A program made the translations under genes and the position numbers. 64,000 nt of DNA, taken from positions 78,476 to 142,475 of the forward strand of contig JAIBAI010000001.1 in assembly GCA_019695235.1 (NCBI GenBank), written 5' to 3'. The DNA comes from Bacteroidia bacterium (GTDB taxonomy: Bacteria; Bacteroidota; Bacteroidia; M30B66). The notes beneath the pieces are model-generated. The model did not search any database and was not told the DNA's origin. It saw only the letters and a list, made by a program, of their open reading frames with translations. Positions 1 to 10,468 of this stretch are shown here, piece after piece; position 1 is the stretch's first letter, and each line of letters opens with the position of its first letter.

Positions 1-2100
1 CAAGGAAAACTTGATCCGGTTATCGGTAGAGACGAAGAGATAAGAAGGGTACTGCAGATTTTATCAAGAAGAACAAAAAACAATCCGATACTCATTGGTG
101 AGCCAGGGGTTGGTAAAACTGCCATTGCAGAGGGGCTTGCCCATCGCATCGTTAATGGTGATGTACCCGAGAACCTCAAGCAAAAGCTTATTTTCTCACT
201 TGATATGGGGGCATTAGTGGCAGGTGCAAAATACAAGGGTGAATTTGAAGAGCGTTTAAAATCGGTTGTCAAAGAAGTTGTTGAATCTGACGGAGACATT
301 GTTTTGTTTATTGACGAGATTCATACGCTTGTAGGGGCAGGAGGTGGAGAAGGAGCAATGGATGCAGCCAATATTCTAAAACCTGCGCTGTCAAGAGGCG
401 AATTAAGGGCGATTGGGGCAACTACCTTAAATGAATATCAGAAGTACTTCGAGAAGGACAAAGCCCTTGAACGCAGGTTCCAGAAAGTACTAATTGATGA
501 GCCGGATGCACAGGATGCCATTTCGATTCTTCGTGGGTTGAAAGAAAAATACGAGAGCCATCATAAAGTGATGATTCGTGACGAAGCGATTATTGCAGCC
601 GTTGAGATGAGCCAGCGCTATATCAATGACCGGTTTTTGCCGGATAAGGCAATAGACCTGATTGACGAAGCAGCCTCGAAGTTGCGTATGGAAATAAATT
701 CATTGCCGGAAGAACTTGATGAGCTTGAAAGGCGTATCAGACAATTAGAAATTGAACGCGAAGCAATCAAACGTGAAAATGACGACAAGAAATTAGGGCA
801 ATTGAGCGAAGAAATTGCCAACCTTGAGCAGGAACGCAATGCCTTTAAGGCCAAATGGCAACATGAAAAAAACATCCTCGATGAGATTCAGAAATCGAAG
901 GAGAAGATTGAGGGTTTTAAGTTCGAAGCTGAACAGGCTGAGCGTGCCGGTGATTTTGGCAAAGTTGCAGAATTAAGGTATGGCCGTATCAAGGAAGAAG
1001 AAGTCCGTATGGAATCACTCAAGGCCAGCCTGGTTGAAACGCAAAGTAGCAAAGCCATGATCAAAGAGGAAGTGGATGCCGAAGATATTGCCGGGGTGGT
1101 GAGCCGATGGACAGGTATACCAGTAAACAGAATGTTGCAGAGCGAGCGTGAGAAGTTGTTACATCTCGAAGAAGAATTACATAAAAGGGTAGTAGGGCAA
1201 GATGAAGCAATTGAAGCTGTATCAGATGCGATACGCCGTGCAAGGGCAGGTTTACAGGATAAAAAAAGGCCAATCGGGTCCTTTATTTTTCTGGGAACTA
1301 CCGGGGTAGGTAAAACAGAACTTGCCAAAGCACTGGCTGAGTTTTTATTCAACAACGACCAGGCTATGACCCGCATTGACATGAGTGAATATCAGGAACG
1401 GCACACCGTAAGTCGCCTGGTAGGAGCTCCTCCCGGATATGTCGGTTATGACGAGGGGGGGCAACTGACCGAAGCGGTTCGGAGAAAGCCTTACAGTGTG
1501 GTCTTGCTTGATGAAATTGAAAAGGCACATCCTGACGTGTTTAATGTGTTGCTACAGGTGCTGGATGATGGACGTTTAACTGACAATAAAGGCCGCGTGG
1601 TGAATTTTAAAAACACCATCATTATCATGACCTCCAATATCGGTTCACACTTGATTCAGGAAAGCTTTGAGCAGCTGAACGACAGCAATCGTGAGCATAT
1701 TGTGGCTGAGGCGAAGACGAAGGTATTTGAATTACTTAAGAAGACCATACGACCTGAATTCCTTAACCGGATTGATGATATCATCATGTTCCAGCCGCTG
1801 AGCCGTGAAGAGGTAGAGCAGATTGTAAAGCTGCAAATGCAGCAGGTACAGGCTATGCTGGCCGAGCAAGGTTACCATCTTGAAGCAACGCCCGAAGCCA
1901 TAGACTGGCTGGCGCAATTGGGGTATGACCCTCAGTTTGGAGCAAGGCCTGTGAAAAGAGTCTTTCAACGGAAGGTACTTAATGAGTTGAGCCGCCAGAT
2001 TCTTGCAGGTACGATACGCCAAGATGTTCCAATAGTGCTCGATGAAATTGAGAACCATCTCTTTTTTAAGAACAAGCAACTCAAAGAAGAGCAGGTTTAA
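1..2100 (+). CDS. clpB: ATP-dependent chaperone ClpB (5'-truncated by window edge)
   Basis: The frame is open from base 1 and the start lies outside the window, so 699 codons remain of a protein usually about 860-870 residues. ClpB is a hexameric AAA+ disaggregase that works with DnaK to pull apart aggregated proteins in the cytoplasm. Counting from base 1, the first AAA+ module has Walker A GEPGVGKT at residues 33-40 and Walker B ending VLFIDEIH. A long charged coiled-coil middle domain (about residues 235-345) separates it from the second module, with GTTGVGKT at 432-439 and Walker [12 protein letters not shown]. That long middle domain, and the lack of a UVR segment, separate it from the ClpC encoded at 16.2-18.7 kb. 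The N-terminal substrate domain is missing only because of the cut. Heat-shock control cannot be judged. Confidence 0.97.
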   Translation, partial: QGKLDPVIGRDEEIRRVLQILSRRTKNNPILIGEPGVGKTAIAEGLAHRIVNGDVPENLKQKLIFSLDMGALVAGAKYKGEFEERLKSVVKEVVESDGDIVLFIDEIHTLVGAGGGEGAMDAANILKPALSRGELRAIGATTLNEYQKYFEKDKALERRFQKVLIDEPDAQDAISILRGLKEKYESHHKVMIRDEAIIAAVEMSQRYINDRFLPDKAIDLIDEAASKLRMEINSLPEELDELERRIRQLEIEREAIKRENDDKKLGQLSEEIANLEQERNAFKAKWQHEKNILDEIQKSKEKIEGFKFEAEQAERAGDFGKVAELRYGRIKEEEVRMESLKASLVETQSSKAMIKEEVDAEDIAGVVSRWTGIPVNRMLQSEREKLLHLEEELHKRVVGQDEAIEAVSDAIRRARAGLQDKKRPIGSFIFLGTTGVGKTELAKALAEFLFNNDQAMTRIDMSEYQERHTVSRLVGAPPGYVGYDEGGQLTEAVRRKPYSVVLLDEIEKAHPDVFNVLLQVLDDGRLTDNKGRVVNFKNTIIIMTSNIGSHLIQESFEQLNDSNREHIVAEAKTKVFELLKKTIRPEFLNRIDDIIMFQPLSREEVEQIVKLQMQQVQAMLAEQGYHLEATPEAIDWLAQLGYDPQFGARPVKRVFQRKVLNELSRQILAGTIRQDVPIVLDEIENHLFFKNKQLKEEQV

Positions 2101-2155
2101 ACATTGGCTGTAAACCGCCAGATGAAGAGGTTGATTGGTATTCAGATAATTGCCT

Positions 2156-2163
2156 TAAATTTG
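2156..2163 (+). promoter_or_regulatory. Bacteroidetes-type -7 box (TAAATTTG) for the subtilase gene
   Basis: TAAATTTG matches the Bacteroidetes -7 consensus TAnnTTTG. TTGG-like triplets lie 18-22 bases upstream. The box ends three bases before the ATG at 2167, so the transcript would begin at or near the start codon. Confidence 0.5.
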
Positions 2164-2166
2164 TAA

Positions 2167-5100
2167 ATGCGGATTTTTCTAATGGTATTACTCGGTTTAC
2201 TGATAACCGGGCTGCCTATTGCAGGACAAAACATATACACCGACAGGCTTGACGGGCAGATTTACCTTAAGGTAAGTTCAGATTATAAAGTAAGTGGAGG
2301 ATACACAGATTCAGGGGAATTAGCCCCTGAATCTATTGCCTTTTTGCAGAAGTTCATTGATGCGTATCAAATCACCAAAATGTACAGGTCGTTTTGGTTT
2401 GCTGATGACGCTGGCTTGCGCCGAACTTTTAGAATTCACTTTAAGAGCGCAGCGGCTATTGATAGGCTAATTCATGAATTAATGCGTTTACCCGGTGTTG
2501 AATACGCAGAGTATGTACCCTTATTAAAAAAGGACCATACTCCCAATGATATGGGAAGCAACAGTGCCAATAACGGTACATGGCACCTGCACAAGATCAA
2601 TGCGCAACAGGCATGGGATATTTCTAAAGGAAGTACAGCAATAAAAGTTGCCGTTGTAGATGATGCCGTGCAGGTGAACCATCCTGACCTGGCCGCGAAT
2701 ATGCTTCCTGGAAGAGATGTTGCTTTAGGTACAAATAATCCAAACCCTCCAAACACCCAGTTCTCGCATGGAACCCACGTAGCCGGAATAGTTGCCGCAG
2801 CGACTAATAATGGAATAGGAGTTGCTTCTATTGGCTATTCAATAAAAGTTATTCCGGTAAAAGCTACAGATGAAGTTGACTATATCACGCATGGTTATGA
2901 AGGTATTACCTGGGCGGCAAACAATGGAGCCAGGGTAATTAATATGTCATGGGGGGGCAGTTATGGGGGGCAAACCGGAATGAATGTGATCAACAATGCG
3001 TATGGCAAAGGAATTACTTTAGTAGCAGGCGCCGGCAATGATGATGTGCAGACTGCTTTTTACCCTGCTGCCTTTACCAATTGCATCGCAGTAGCCAGTA
3101 CCTCCTCCGATGATGCAAAAAGCGTCTTTTCGAATTACGGTGTTTGGGTAGATATTTCTGCTCCTGGTTCACTTATTCGCTCAACGGTTCCCAATAGTAC
3201 CTATGCGGTATACAGTGGCACTTCGATGGCTTCACCACTGGTGGCAGGTTTGTGCGGTCTTGTATTATCAATTAACCCATCCTATACCCCGGCGCAGGTA
3301 AGGAATTGCATTACTTCTTCAGCCGACAATATCAATAATGTGAACAGTGATTATATCGGTCGCTTGGGCGCAGGTCGTATCAATGCATACAAAGCCGCAT
3401 TATGCGCACAAAGTTCTGTAATTCAGTACGATGCCAGTGCTTTAGAAATTATCCAGCCCCGCGCATCTCTTTGTGTAAACGGTTTTACACCCTCGTTCAT
3501 ACTTCGTAATAACGGCTCAAGCCCGCTGACCAAAGTTGATATCAGCTGGAATGTTGACAATGGGGCAAGCTCAAATTTTCAGTGGACTGGCAGTCTGGCA
3601 CCTCAGAATCAAACCACTGTAACGCTTCCGGCAATTAGTAATCTAAGTGCAGGCAACCATACCTTTTCAGTGAGCACCGGAAACATTGTCAACGGGAACC
3701 AAAACGACCAGAACACCAACAATAATAACCAGCTTGTAAACTTTGTTGTTCTTCCGGAATTTGGCAGAGCACTCCCATTTATTGAAACCTTTGAATCAAA
3801 TTCATTTGCTACCAACGGCTGGGAGATAGAAAACCCAGATAATGAAATAACCTGGGAGCTATTTAACACTGCTGGAACAACACCAGGCAATAAATCAGCA
3901 CGTTTGCCTTTCTGGTCCTATAGCGACCTTGATGAGCGAGATGCCTTGTGCAGTCCGCCCCTGAACCTTACAGGTTATTCAAGCGTGTCACTGCGCTTTG
4001 AGCATGCATACCGGCGCTTTGACCAATACAGTTCTGACTCGCTTATTGTGGGCGTTTCAACTGATTGCGGACAAACCTGGCAACGAATATTAGCAAGAGG
4101 TGAGGGGGGCAACGGAACTTTTGCAACGGCGGCTGTTTCAACCTCCGATTTTGTACCGGCAACGGCAGATGACTGGTGCATTTCAGGAAATGTTGGTTCG
4201 CCTTGCTACACAGTTAGCCTAAATAGTTTTATCGGCAAACCAAATGTGCGTATCCGGTTCGAAACATTCAATAATTTTCAAAACAACCTGTACATTGATA
4301 ATATCAATGTCAGCGGTGTTTTGAATGCTCAGCCCCCTGTTGCCAACTTTAGTGCATTGCCGGGCACAAGTGTTTGCGCGGGTTCAACAGTAACTTTTAC
4401 GAACCTTTCAACCAATCAGCCAAATTCCTTTCAGTGGAGTTTTCCGGGGGGAAGCCCTGCAAACTCAACCGAACAAAACCCATCGGTAACTTATGCGGTT
4501 CCCGGCACCTATCAGGTAAGTCTGACCGTTTCAAATCCTTCCGGGAGTAACACCAAAACCCTCGCCAATTACATTACTGTTAATGCATTGCCGCAAGTAC
4601 AGGCGCAAGCCATTCCGGCTACAATTTGTCAAGGCGAAGAGGTGCGGCTAACAGCATCAGGGGCGAGCGTTTACACCTGGAAACACCGCCTTGAAGTATT
4701 TAATGGGCAGGTAGTTACAATAACACCCGACAGCAGCAAAGATTATGAATTAACTGCAAGTAATGCCCTTGGATGTCAGGTAAAGAAAAACATTCAGGTA
4801 ATAGTGAATCCCAAACCATTGCCCCCAACACTGGTGCAAGGAAATGACACTGCTTTTGTTGTTTATTCACCTTCGCCAGTTGCCGGGCATTATGCGTACA
4901 GTGTTGCCACAGCGGGTGCCGGATGGGGTGTTCAGCCCTTTGCGGGTATTCATGTGAAGGGAAGACTTGTTTTGGCCCATGCAGACGGTACAGGTGATAG
5001 CCTTGCTTGTTCAACATTGGCAAATGCTACCGAACTGGCCGGCAACATCGCAGTTGTTTATCGTGGAGATTGTGAATTTGGAATCAAAGCTGCCAATGCA

Positions 5101-5970
5101 CAGCAGGCTGGTGCTATTGCCTGTATCATTGTGAACAATGATGAAACGCTGGTATCAATGGCAGGCGGAGTCTCAGGTGCCAATGTAGAAATTCCGGTGA
5201 TTATGCTAAAAGCATCAGCCGGTCTTTTGCTGCACCAGGCTATACGTGAAGGAGCTGTGATAGCTGGTATGGGACAGTTTAGAGGAGGGCAGGGGCCAAT
5301 TTGCCCGGAGCAGGAATTGTTATTTGCACTTAACGAAGGGTATTTCTCCTATCACTGGTCGGATGATGGCAGCAGCGCCGTTGACACCTCAACACAACCA
5401 GGCTGGCTTAGCTATACCGTCAGGAATAACAAGGGATGCGCCTATTCTGACTCTATTCTGATTGAAAGCGCTACTGCTATTGGTGCAGGCAATATTTTAG
5501 GTCCCTCACAGGTGTTGCTTGACCTTCAGAAACAATACAGCCTGATGCCACTCGACAGTGTGCAGTATCAATGGACTGTTTCAGGTGGAACACTATTATC
5601 TGGCCAAGGAACTAACGCAATTTCAGTACTTTGGAATGTGCTGGGTGAAGGATTTGTTGAAGTGAAAATAAGCAATAAAAAAGGCTGTATCGAGACACGC
5701 ACCAGGGCAGTTTTTGTTGATTTTGGTGCTGCAATTTCAGGCTTGTCAAATACTTTGGTTCGCCTGTATCCGAATCCGGCTGAGGAGTATATTGTATTTG
5801 ACAGGGGCAATATTCATCAGCAATTGAACTATCTGATTGTAGATGCATTAGGTCGTCAGGTGCTGGAAGGTGTATATACTACCCCTGTCAGGATTGATAT
5901 ACATGCATTTTCGCCTGGCGTTTATTTCATCCAAATGGAGGATATAACAGTCCGTTTTATTCGTTTTTAA
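2167..5970 (+). CDS. Secreted S8 (subtilisin-like) serine protease with PKD, PA and T9SS sorting domains
   Basis: A 1267-residue exported peptidase. The N-terminus (MRIFLMVLLGLL...AGQ) is a signal peptide. The catalytic domain carries the subtilase triad: Asp165 in VAVVDD, His201 in HGTHVAG and Ser353 in SGTSMAS, with oxyanion-hole Asn291 in AGAGND. Residues about 540-715 look like a jelly-roll or MAM-like beta domain, followed by a PKD domain (about 722-800). A protease-associated (PA) domain lies at about 935-1030, well outside the catalytic domain instead of inserted in it. The C-terminus begins LYPNPAEEY near residue 1200 and ends in a strand-rich tail, the type A T9SS sorting signal, so the protein should be secreted across the outer membrane and be surface-anchored or released. 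Substrate is unknown. An in-frame ATG five codons later is an alternative start. Confidence 0.93.
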   Translation: MRIFLMVLLGLLITGLPIAGQNIYTDRLDGQIYLKVSSDYKVSGGYTDSGELAPESIAFLQKFIDAYQITKMYRSFWFADDAGLRRTFRIHFKSAAAIDRLIHELMRLPGVEYAEYVPLLKKDHTPNDMGSNSANNGTWHLHKINAQQAWDISKGSTAIKVAVVDDAVQVNHPDLAANMLPGRDVALGTNNPNPPNTQFSHGTHVAGIVAAATNNGIGVASIGYSIKVIPVKATDEVDYITHGYEGITWAANNGARVINMSWGGSYGGQTGMNVINNAYGKGITLVAGAGNDDVQTAFYPAAFTNCIAVASTSSDDAKSVFSNYGVWVDISAPGSLIRSTVPNSTYAVYSGTSMASPLVAGLCGLVLSINPSYTPAQVRNCITSSADNINNVNSDYIGRLGAGRINAYKAALCAQSSVIQYDASALEIIQPRASLCVNGFTPSFILRNNGSSPLTKVDISWNVDNGASSNFQWTGSLAPQNQTTVTLPAISNLSAGNHTFSVSTGNIVNGNQNDQNTNNNNQLVNFVVLPEFGRALPFIETFESNSFATNGWEIENPDNEITWELFNTAGTTPGNKSARLPFWSYSDLDERDALCSPPLNLTGYSSVSLRFEHAYRRFDQYSSDSLIVGVSTDCGQTWQRILARGEGGNGTFATAAVSTSDFVPATADDWCISGNVGSPCYTVSLNSFIGKPNVRIRFETFNNFQNNLYIDNINVSGVLNAQPPVANFSALPGTSVCAGSTVTFTNLSTNQPNSFQWSFPGGSPANSTEQNPSVTYAVPGTYQVSLTVSNPSGSNTKTLANYITVNALPQVQAQAIPATICQGEEVRLTASGASVYTWKHRLEVFNGQVVTITPDSSKDYELTASNALGCQVKKNIQVIVNPKPLPPTLVQGNDTAFVVYSPSPVAGHYAYSVATAGAGWGVQPFAGIHVKGRLVLAHADGTGDSLACSTLANATELAGNIAVVYRGDCEFGIKAANAQQAGAIACIIVNNDETLVSMAGGVSGANVEIPVIMLKASAGLLLHQAIREGAVIAGMGQFRGGQGPICPEQELLFALNEGYFSYHWSDDGSSAVDTSTQPGWLSYTVRNNKGCAYSDSILIESATAIGAGNILGPSQVLLDLQKQYSLMPLDSVQYQWTVSGGTLLSGQGTNAISVLWNVLGEGFVEVKISNKKGCIETRTRAVFVDFGAAISGLSNTLVRLYPNPAEEYIVFDRGNIHQQLNYLIVDALGRQVLEGVYTTPVRIDIHAFSPGVYFIQMEDITVRFIRF

Positions 5971-6001
5971 TCTCGGGTGAATCCGGCATAATCAAATAAC
6001 T

Positions 6002-6009
6002 TATCTTTG
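6002..6009 (+). promoter_or_regulatory. -7 promoter box TATCTTTG upstream of fbp
   Basis: An exact match to TAnnTTTG, 22 bases before the fbp ATG. It gives a leader of roughly 17 bases. No clear -33 TTG was seen at the usual distance. Confidence 0.5.
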
Positions 6010-6031
6010 CTCCACCTAAATCGAAGCATTT

Positions 6032-7081
6032 ATGTATCGTCCACGCCGGAATGTAGTTACCCTGGGTGAGTTTATTATTGATCGTCAGGCTGATTTCCCG
6101 TATGCCAAAGGTGAATTGTCAAGTTTGTTAAGTGACCTGAGTATTGCTGCCAAAATCGTTAACCATGAGGTAAACAAGGCTGGCTTGGTAAATATTCTTG
6201 GTGAGGCGGGAAGTGAGAATGTGCAGGGTGAGAGCCAGAAAAAACTTGATGTATTTGCCAATGAGCAATTTCTGGCTGCATTGGCTTCAGGAAGCGAATG
6301 TGCTGCGGTTGCATCTGAAGAAAATGATGACATAATCATCTTTGATGGCACCAGCAGTGCCGGGAAATATGTTGTTGCAATTGACCCCCTGGATGGTTCT
6401 TCAAACATTGATGTCAACGTGTCAATAGGTACTATTTTTTCGATTTACCGGCGAAAGACCAAAAACATGCCTGCAAGCATGGAAGATTTCCTGCAAAGGG
6501 GGTATGATCAGGTGGCTGCCGGATATATTGTTTATGGTTCTTCAACAATGTTGGTTTATACCACCGGAAATGGGGTGAATGGCTTTACCCTTGACCCTTC
6601 AATCGGAGAATTTTGTCTTTCACATCCGGATATGCGTATGCCCAAAACAGGCAGTGTTTATTCAGTAAACCAAGGTAACTTTATTCATTTTCCGGAAGGG
6701 GTGAAAAGGTACATTAAAAGCTGCCAGATGGATGACAAGGCAAATAAGAAGCCATATAGTCTCCGGTACATTGGTTCATTGGTGAGCGACTTTCACCGCA
6801 ACCTGATAAAAGGAGGGATCTATATTTATCCACCCACGCTTCACGCGCCGAAAGGCAAGCTGCGTCTGTTGTATGAGTGCAATCCATTGGCAATGATTGC
6901 AGAGCAGGCCGGAGGGAAGGCTTCAGATGGTTTTGGAGATATATTAGACGTTCAGCCGGAAGAATTACATCAGCGCATACCCTTGTATATTGGCTCCGAG
7001 GCGATGGTAGAAGAAACCTTACAGTTTTTGCGTGAATTCAAGGATGAAAATGTACATCCTTCGCTGGTTACACAGCTCTGA
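6032..7081 (+). CDS. fbp: Class I fructose-1,6-bisphosphatase
   Basis: This cytoplasmic gluconeogenic enzyme hydrolyses fructose-1,6-bisphosphate to fructose-6-phosphate. The length of 349 residues fits class I FBPases (about 330-350). The metal-binding signature DPLDGSSN is at residues 118-125, preceded by the acidic pair in ASEEND. The substrate region [16 protein letters not shown] near the C-terminus is also typical. It stands alone on the plus strand, convergent with alanine dehydrogenase with only five bases between the stop codons. A TAnnTTTG box sits just upstream. Confidence 0.97.
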   Translation: MYRPRRNVVTLGEFIIDRQADFPYAKGELSSLLSDLSIAAKIVNHEVNKAGLVNILGEAGSENVQGESQKKLDVFANEQFLAALASGSECAAVASEENDDIIIFDGTSSAGKYVVAIDPLDGSSNIDVNVSIGTIFSIYRRKTKNMPASMEDFLQRGYDQVAAGYIVYGSSTMLVYTTGNGVNGFTLDPSIGEFCLSHPDMRMPKTGSVYSVNQGNFIHFPEGVKRYIKSCQMDDKANKKPYSLRYIGSLVSDFHRNLIKGGIYIYPPTLHAPKGKLRLLYECNPLAMIAEQAGGKASDGFGDILDVQPEELHQRIPLYIGSEAMVEETLQFLREFKDENVHPSLVTQL

Positions 7082-7086
7082 AACGC

Positions 7087-8325
7087 TCAGAACTGCGTAG
7101 CTGCAATCAGTAAGTCTAAATCTTTGTAGGGGATATTGTAAGTCTCACCGATGTATTTATGGGTAAGGATACCATTGTAGATATATACGCCATTTCGCAC
7201 CCCGGCAGATTCACGCAGAAAGCTGTCAATACCGCCTTTCTCGCCCATGTCCATTAGAATAGGAGTGAAGATATTGCTCAGTGCCATAGAGGCTGTTTGA
7301 GGAACACGTGAAGCGATATTGGGCACACAATAATGGGTTACGCCATATTTCCGGAAAGTAGGATTGGCATGATTGGTGACCTGGGAAGTTTCAAAACAAC
7401 CACCCTGATCAATGCTGATGTCAACTACTACCGCCCCGTGTTTCATGTTGCTTACCATTTCTTCAGTAACTACGATAGGGGTACGGCCTTCTTTACTGCG
7501 AAGGGCGCCAATTACTACATCAGCATGTGAGAGCGCTTGCTCGAGTTCGCGTGGCTGAATGATAGAAGTAAACAAGCGCATGCCTAAATCATTTTGGATG
7601 CGCCTTAAACGATACAGTGAATTGTCGAATACTTTTACCGAAGCACCCAGACCAACTGATGCACGGGCAGCAAACTCGCCAACGGTACCTGCACCAATGA
7701 TTACAACTTCTGTAGGGGGTACGCCGGAAATACCTCCCAGCATCATGCCCTTTCCCTGGTTGGTGGTGCTGAGATGTTCGGCTGCAATGAGAATTGAGGT
7801 GTTGCCTGCTATCTCGCTCATCGAACGTACCACCGGATAAATCCCGGAGCGGTCTTTGATAAAGTCAAATGCAAGGCCGGTAATCTTTTTTGAAATCAGA
7901 TGGTTAAAGAAATTCTTTTGTTGAACAGTTAATTGCAGGGCAGAGATAAGGGTCTGCTTGGGCTGCATCATTTCAATCTCATCGAAGGTCGGTGGGGCAA
8001 CCTTTAATACGATATTTGATTTATAGACTTGCTCGGGGCCATAAGCTATCTGGGCACCTGCTTCGCTGTAATCCTTATCCTGGTAGTTTGAGTTGACGCC
8101 TGCGCCGGTTTCAACGATAACATCGTGACCATTGTTTACCAGCACCATCACTGCATCAGGGACGAGTGAAACCCGCCGTTCCTGAAATGAAGTTTCTTTG
8201 GGGATGCCAATATTTAATCTGCTACTTTTTCTTTTCACTTCCAGCATTTCTTCCTGCGGTAGCATAAATCCTCCCTGGCTAAAAGGACTCGTAAAGGTTC
8301 GTGGCTTTTCCTTCATTCCAAACAC
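7087..8325 (-). CDS. ald: Alanine dehydrogenase
   Basis: A 412-residue NAD-dependent dehydrogenase that interconverts alanine and pyruvate plus ammonia. The N-terminal AlaDh/PNT domain starts at GIPKETSFQERRVSLVPD, and the Rossmann domain carries GAGTVGE near residues 207-213. Compared with the roughly 370-residue classical enzyme it has an extra 35-residue N-terminal leader, which I recall as common in Bacteroidota homologues. The related transhydrogenase alpha subunit is less likely because no pntB or membrane segment follows. The start could be three codons later (MKEKPR). Confidence 0.9.
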   Translation of the reverse strand: MFGMKEKPRTFTSPFSQGGFMLPQEEMLEVKRKSSRLNIGIPKETSFQERRVSLVPDAVMVLVNNGHDVIVETGAGVNSNYQDKDYSEAGAQIAYGPEQVYKSNIVLKVAPPTFDEIEMMQPKQTLISALQLTVQQKNFFNHLISKKITGLAFDFIKDRSGIYPVVRSMSEIAGNTSILIAAEHLSTTNQGKGMMLGGISGVPPTEVVIIGAGTVGEFAARASVGLGASVKVFDNSLYRLRRIQNDLGMRLFTSIIQPRELEQALSHADVVIGALRSKEGRTPIVVTEEMVSNMKHGAVVVDISIDQGGCFETSQVTNHANPTFRKYGVTHYCVPNIASRVPQTASMALSNIFTPILMDMGEKGGIDSFLRESAGVRNGVYIYNGILTHKYIGETYNIPYKDLDLLIAATQF

Positions 8326-8367
8326 ATTAGTTTAACTTGATTTTTCATTTTTAGAGGCTTCAGATTT

Positions 8368-8808
8368 TTAAACGGCCAGAGGTTCTTTGGTGCCGGTCAT
8401 GATTATTTGCCTGGCTGATTCTTTTTCGCGAATTTGAACATTAACTGTATCTGGCGGCAGGAGGTCAGATATTAGTTTCGGCCATTCTATAAGGCAATAG
8501 TTACCACTTTCAAGGTACTCTTCAAATCCTATGTCAAGTGCTTCTGAAGGGTCTGTAATCCGGTAAAAATCAAAATGATATATTTTTTTATCATCGTCTA
8601 AGCGGTACTCATTTACCAGGCTGTATGTGGGGCTGCTAACAGGGTCGGGCGAACCAAGTTCGTGACAAACAGCCTTTATAAAGGTTGTCTTTCCGGCGCC
8701 AAGATCACCTGAGAAGGTAAAAACCCGTGCTGTTCTGAAGAAATTTATCAGAATTTCAGCTGCTTCTTCAAGCTCTTCCGGATGGTAGCAATCAAAGGTG
8801 ATTTTCAT
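8368..8808 (-). CDS. tsaE: tRNA threonylcarbamoyladenosine biosynthesis ATPase TsaE
   Basis: A 146-residue P-loop protein of the t6A-modification machinery, where it acts with TsaB and TsaD on ANN-decoding tRNAs. Walker A GDLGAGKTTF is near residues 37-46, followed by SSPTYSLVNEY, YHFDFYRI and a late LIEWP, all family hallmarks. The length matches the usual 140-160 residues. It lies 47 bases downstream of porX on the same strand, an arrangement that suggests co-transcription but no functional link. Confidence 0.93.
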   Translation of the reverse strand: MKITFDCYHPEELEEAAEILINFFRTARVFTFSGDLGAGKTTFIKAVCHELGSPDPVSSPTYSLVNEYRLDDDKKIYHFDFYRITDPSEALDIGFEEYLESGNYCLIEWPKLISDLLPPDTVNVQIREKESARQIIMTGTKEPLAV

Positions 8809-8855
8809 GAAAACCTTTGGGTAAAAAAGGACTTGAATTTACAACAAATTTTTGA

Positions 8856-10409
8856 CTACTTCGCATTTAGTACCAAAAAAGGAATTAACATTTCTTCCAT
8901 AGATATACCACCGTGCTGAAAGGTATTTCGGTAGTAATTAACGAAATAGTTGTAATTGTTCGGGTAGGCAAAAAACTTATCTTCTTTGGCAAAAACGAAA
9001 GTTGTACTCACATGCTGTCTTGGCAGGAATATGTCTTGTGGATTTTTTATTTCGTAGACATCCTTTTTCTCGTAGGTAAGGTTTTTGCCTTGTTTGTAGC
9101 GCAGATTTGTGTTGGTATTGCGGTCGCCTACAAGTTTACTGGGTTCTGTAACACGAATAGTGCCATGGTCGGTTGTAATAACCAGGCGACCACCTCTTTG
9201 AGCTATTTGCCTAATGATATCGAGTAGGGGAGAATGTTCAAGCCACGAAAGGGTTATAGAGCGGTAGGCTTTTTCGTCATCTGCAAGTTCTCTTATGACT
9301 TCCATTTCGGTGCGGGCATGTGAGAGCATGTCAACGAAGTTGTATACAATTGCATTGAAACGGTTGTTCATCAGGTTGGGGATGTTATCAGCCAGTTTTT
9401 TTCCGGCCTGAATATTGGTCACCTTATTGTATGATGAACGTATATCTTTCCCAAGACGTTTGAGTTGCTCTTGCATAAAAAACTCCTCATGCAGGTTCTT
9501 TCCGCCTTCATCTTCATCATTGAGCCAATGGTTGGGGAAACGTTTTTCTATTTCAGATGGTAATAGTCCGGCAAAGAAGGCATTTCGTGCATACTGGGTT
9601 GCAGTAGGAAGAATAGAACAATACAAATCTTCAGACTCTAGTCTAAAATATTCTGTAATAACTGGTTGAATGACTTTCCATTGGTCGAAGCGCAAATTAT
9701 CAATCAAAATCAGAAAAACTGAATCGGCCTTATCAATCTCCGGCACCACCCTTTGTTTAAAAATGGTATGTGATAATAGGGGAGGATTGGCATCTTTACC
9801 ATTGAGCCATGCCTGATAGTTGTCAATGATATATCTGTTAAATTGGTTATTTGCTTCTGACTTTTGCATGCGCAGGATTTCTTCCATTCCTGCTTCACGC
9901 GTACGGCTAAGCTCAAGTTCCCAAAAGATGAGTTTTTGGTAAATATCTTTCCATTGGTCAAAATCTAACTTATCGCCCAAACGCATGCCAATACTTCTGA
10001 ACTCCTGTTGATACGCAGAAGATGTTTTTTCACGAATCAAGCGCTTGTTTTCAAGGTTCTTTTTGATGGAAAGTAAAATTTGGTTGGGGTTCACCGGCTT
10101 GATCAGATAATCAGCAATTTGTGAGCCTATAGCATCTTCCATTATATGCTCTTCCTCTGATTTGGTAATCATGACAACCGGAATTTCCGACTTCATCTGT
10201 TTAATGCGGCTGAGGGTTTCCAGGCCACTTAAGCCCGGCATATTTTCATCGAGAAAAACGATTTCGTAGTCTTTTTCCTTTACAAGATCGAGTGCATCTT
10301 CACCGCTATTAGCGGTATCCACTTCATATCCTTTCTCTTTTAGAAATAAGATATGGGGCTTCAGTAACTCAATTTCATCGTCGGCCCAGAGTATTTTAAC
10401 CTTTTCCAT
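8856..10409 (-). CDS. porX: T9SS response regulator PorX (receiver + PglZ/alkaline-phosphatase-fold domain)
   Basis: A 517-residue response regulator. The receiver domain (residues 1-120) has the acidic pocket D10/D11 and the phosphoacceptor Asp54 in VFLDENMPG. It is followed by a helical linker and a PglZ-type alkaline-phosphatase-superfamily domain (about 200-517). There the motif LPTATQYARN places Thr271 where PorX proteins have their catalytic Thr, and TTDHGT is a later metal-binding motif. PorX is the partner of the PorY sensor kinase and controls type IX secretion; the PglZ domain has been reported to act on oligonucleotides. porY is not in the window, which is normal because the two are usually unlinked. 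The presence of T9SS cargo nearby fits an active system. Confidence 0.92.
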   Translation of the reverse strand: MEKVKILWADDEIELLKPHILFLKEKGYEVDTANSGEDALDLVKEKDYEIVFLDENMPGLSGLETLSRIKQMKSEIPVVMITKSEEEHIMEDAIGSQIADYLIKPVNPNQILLSIKKNLENKRLIREKTSSAYQQEFRSIGMRLGDKLDFDQWKDIYQKLIFWELELSRTREAGMEEILRMQKSEANNQFNRYIIDNYQAWLNGKDANPPLLSHTIFKQRVVPEIDKADSVFLILIDNLRFDQWKVIQPVITEYFRLESEDLYCSILPTATQYARNAFFAGLLPSEIEKRFPNHWLNDEDEGGKNLHEEFFMQEQLKRLGKDIRSSYNKVTNIQAGKKLADNIPNLMNNRFNAIVYNFVDMLSHARTEMEVIRELADDEKAYRSITLSWLEHSPLLDIIRQIAQRGGRLVITTDHGTIRVTEPSKLVGDRNTNTNLRYKQGKNLTYEKKDVYEIKNPQDIFLPRQHVSTTFVFAKEDKFFAYPNNYNYFVNYYRNTFQHGGISMEEMLIPFLVLNAK

Positions 10410-10431
10410 GCTTTTGTCTATCTTGTGCGCC

Positions 10432-10439
10432 CAAAATTA
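10432..10439 (-). promoter_or_regulatory. -7 promoter box TAATTTTG upstream of porX
   Basis: Read on the minus strand, TAATTTTG matches TAnnTTTG and ends 22 bases before the porX ATG at 10409. Confidence 0.4.
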
Positions 10440-10468
10440 TTGGTACAAACTACAATAATCAGTAAATA

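Noticed and set aside
618..1382. Long minus-strand frames inside clpB, and similar frames opposite other genes
   Set aside because: They are antisense shadows of well-supported genes with low-complexity Ser/Leu-rich translations and no domain matches.
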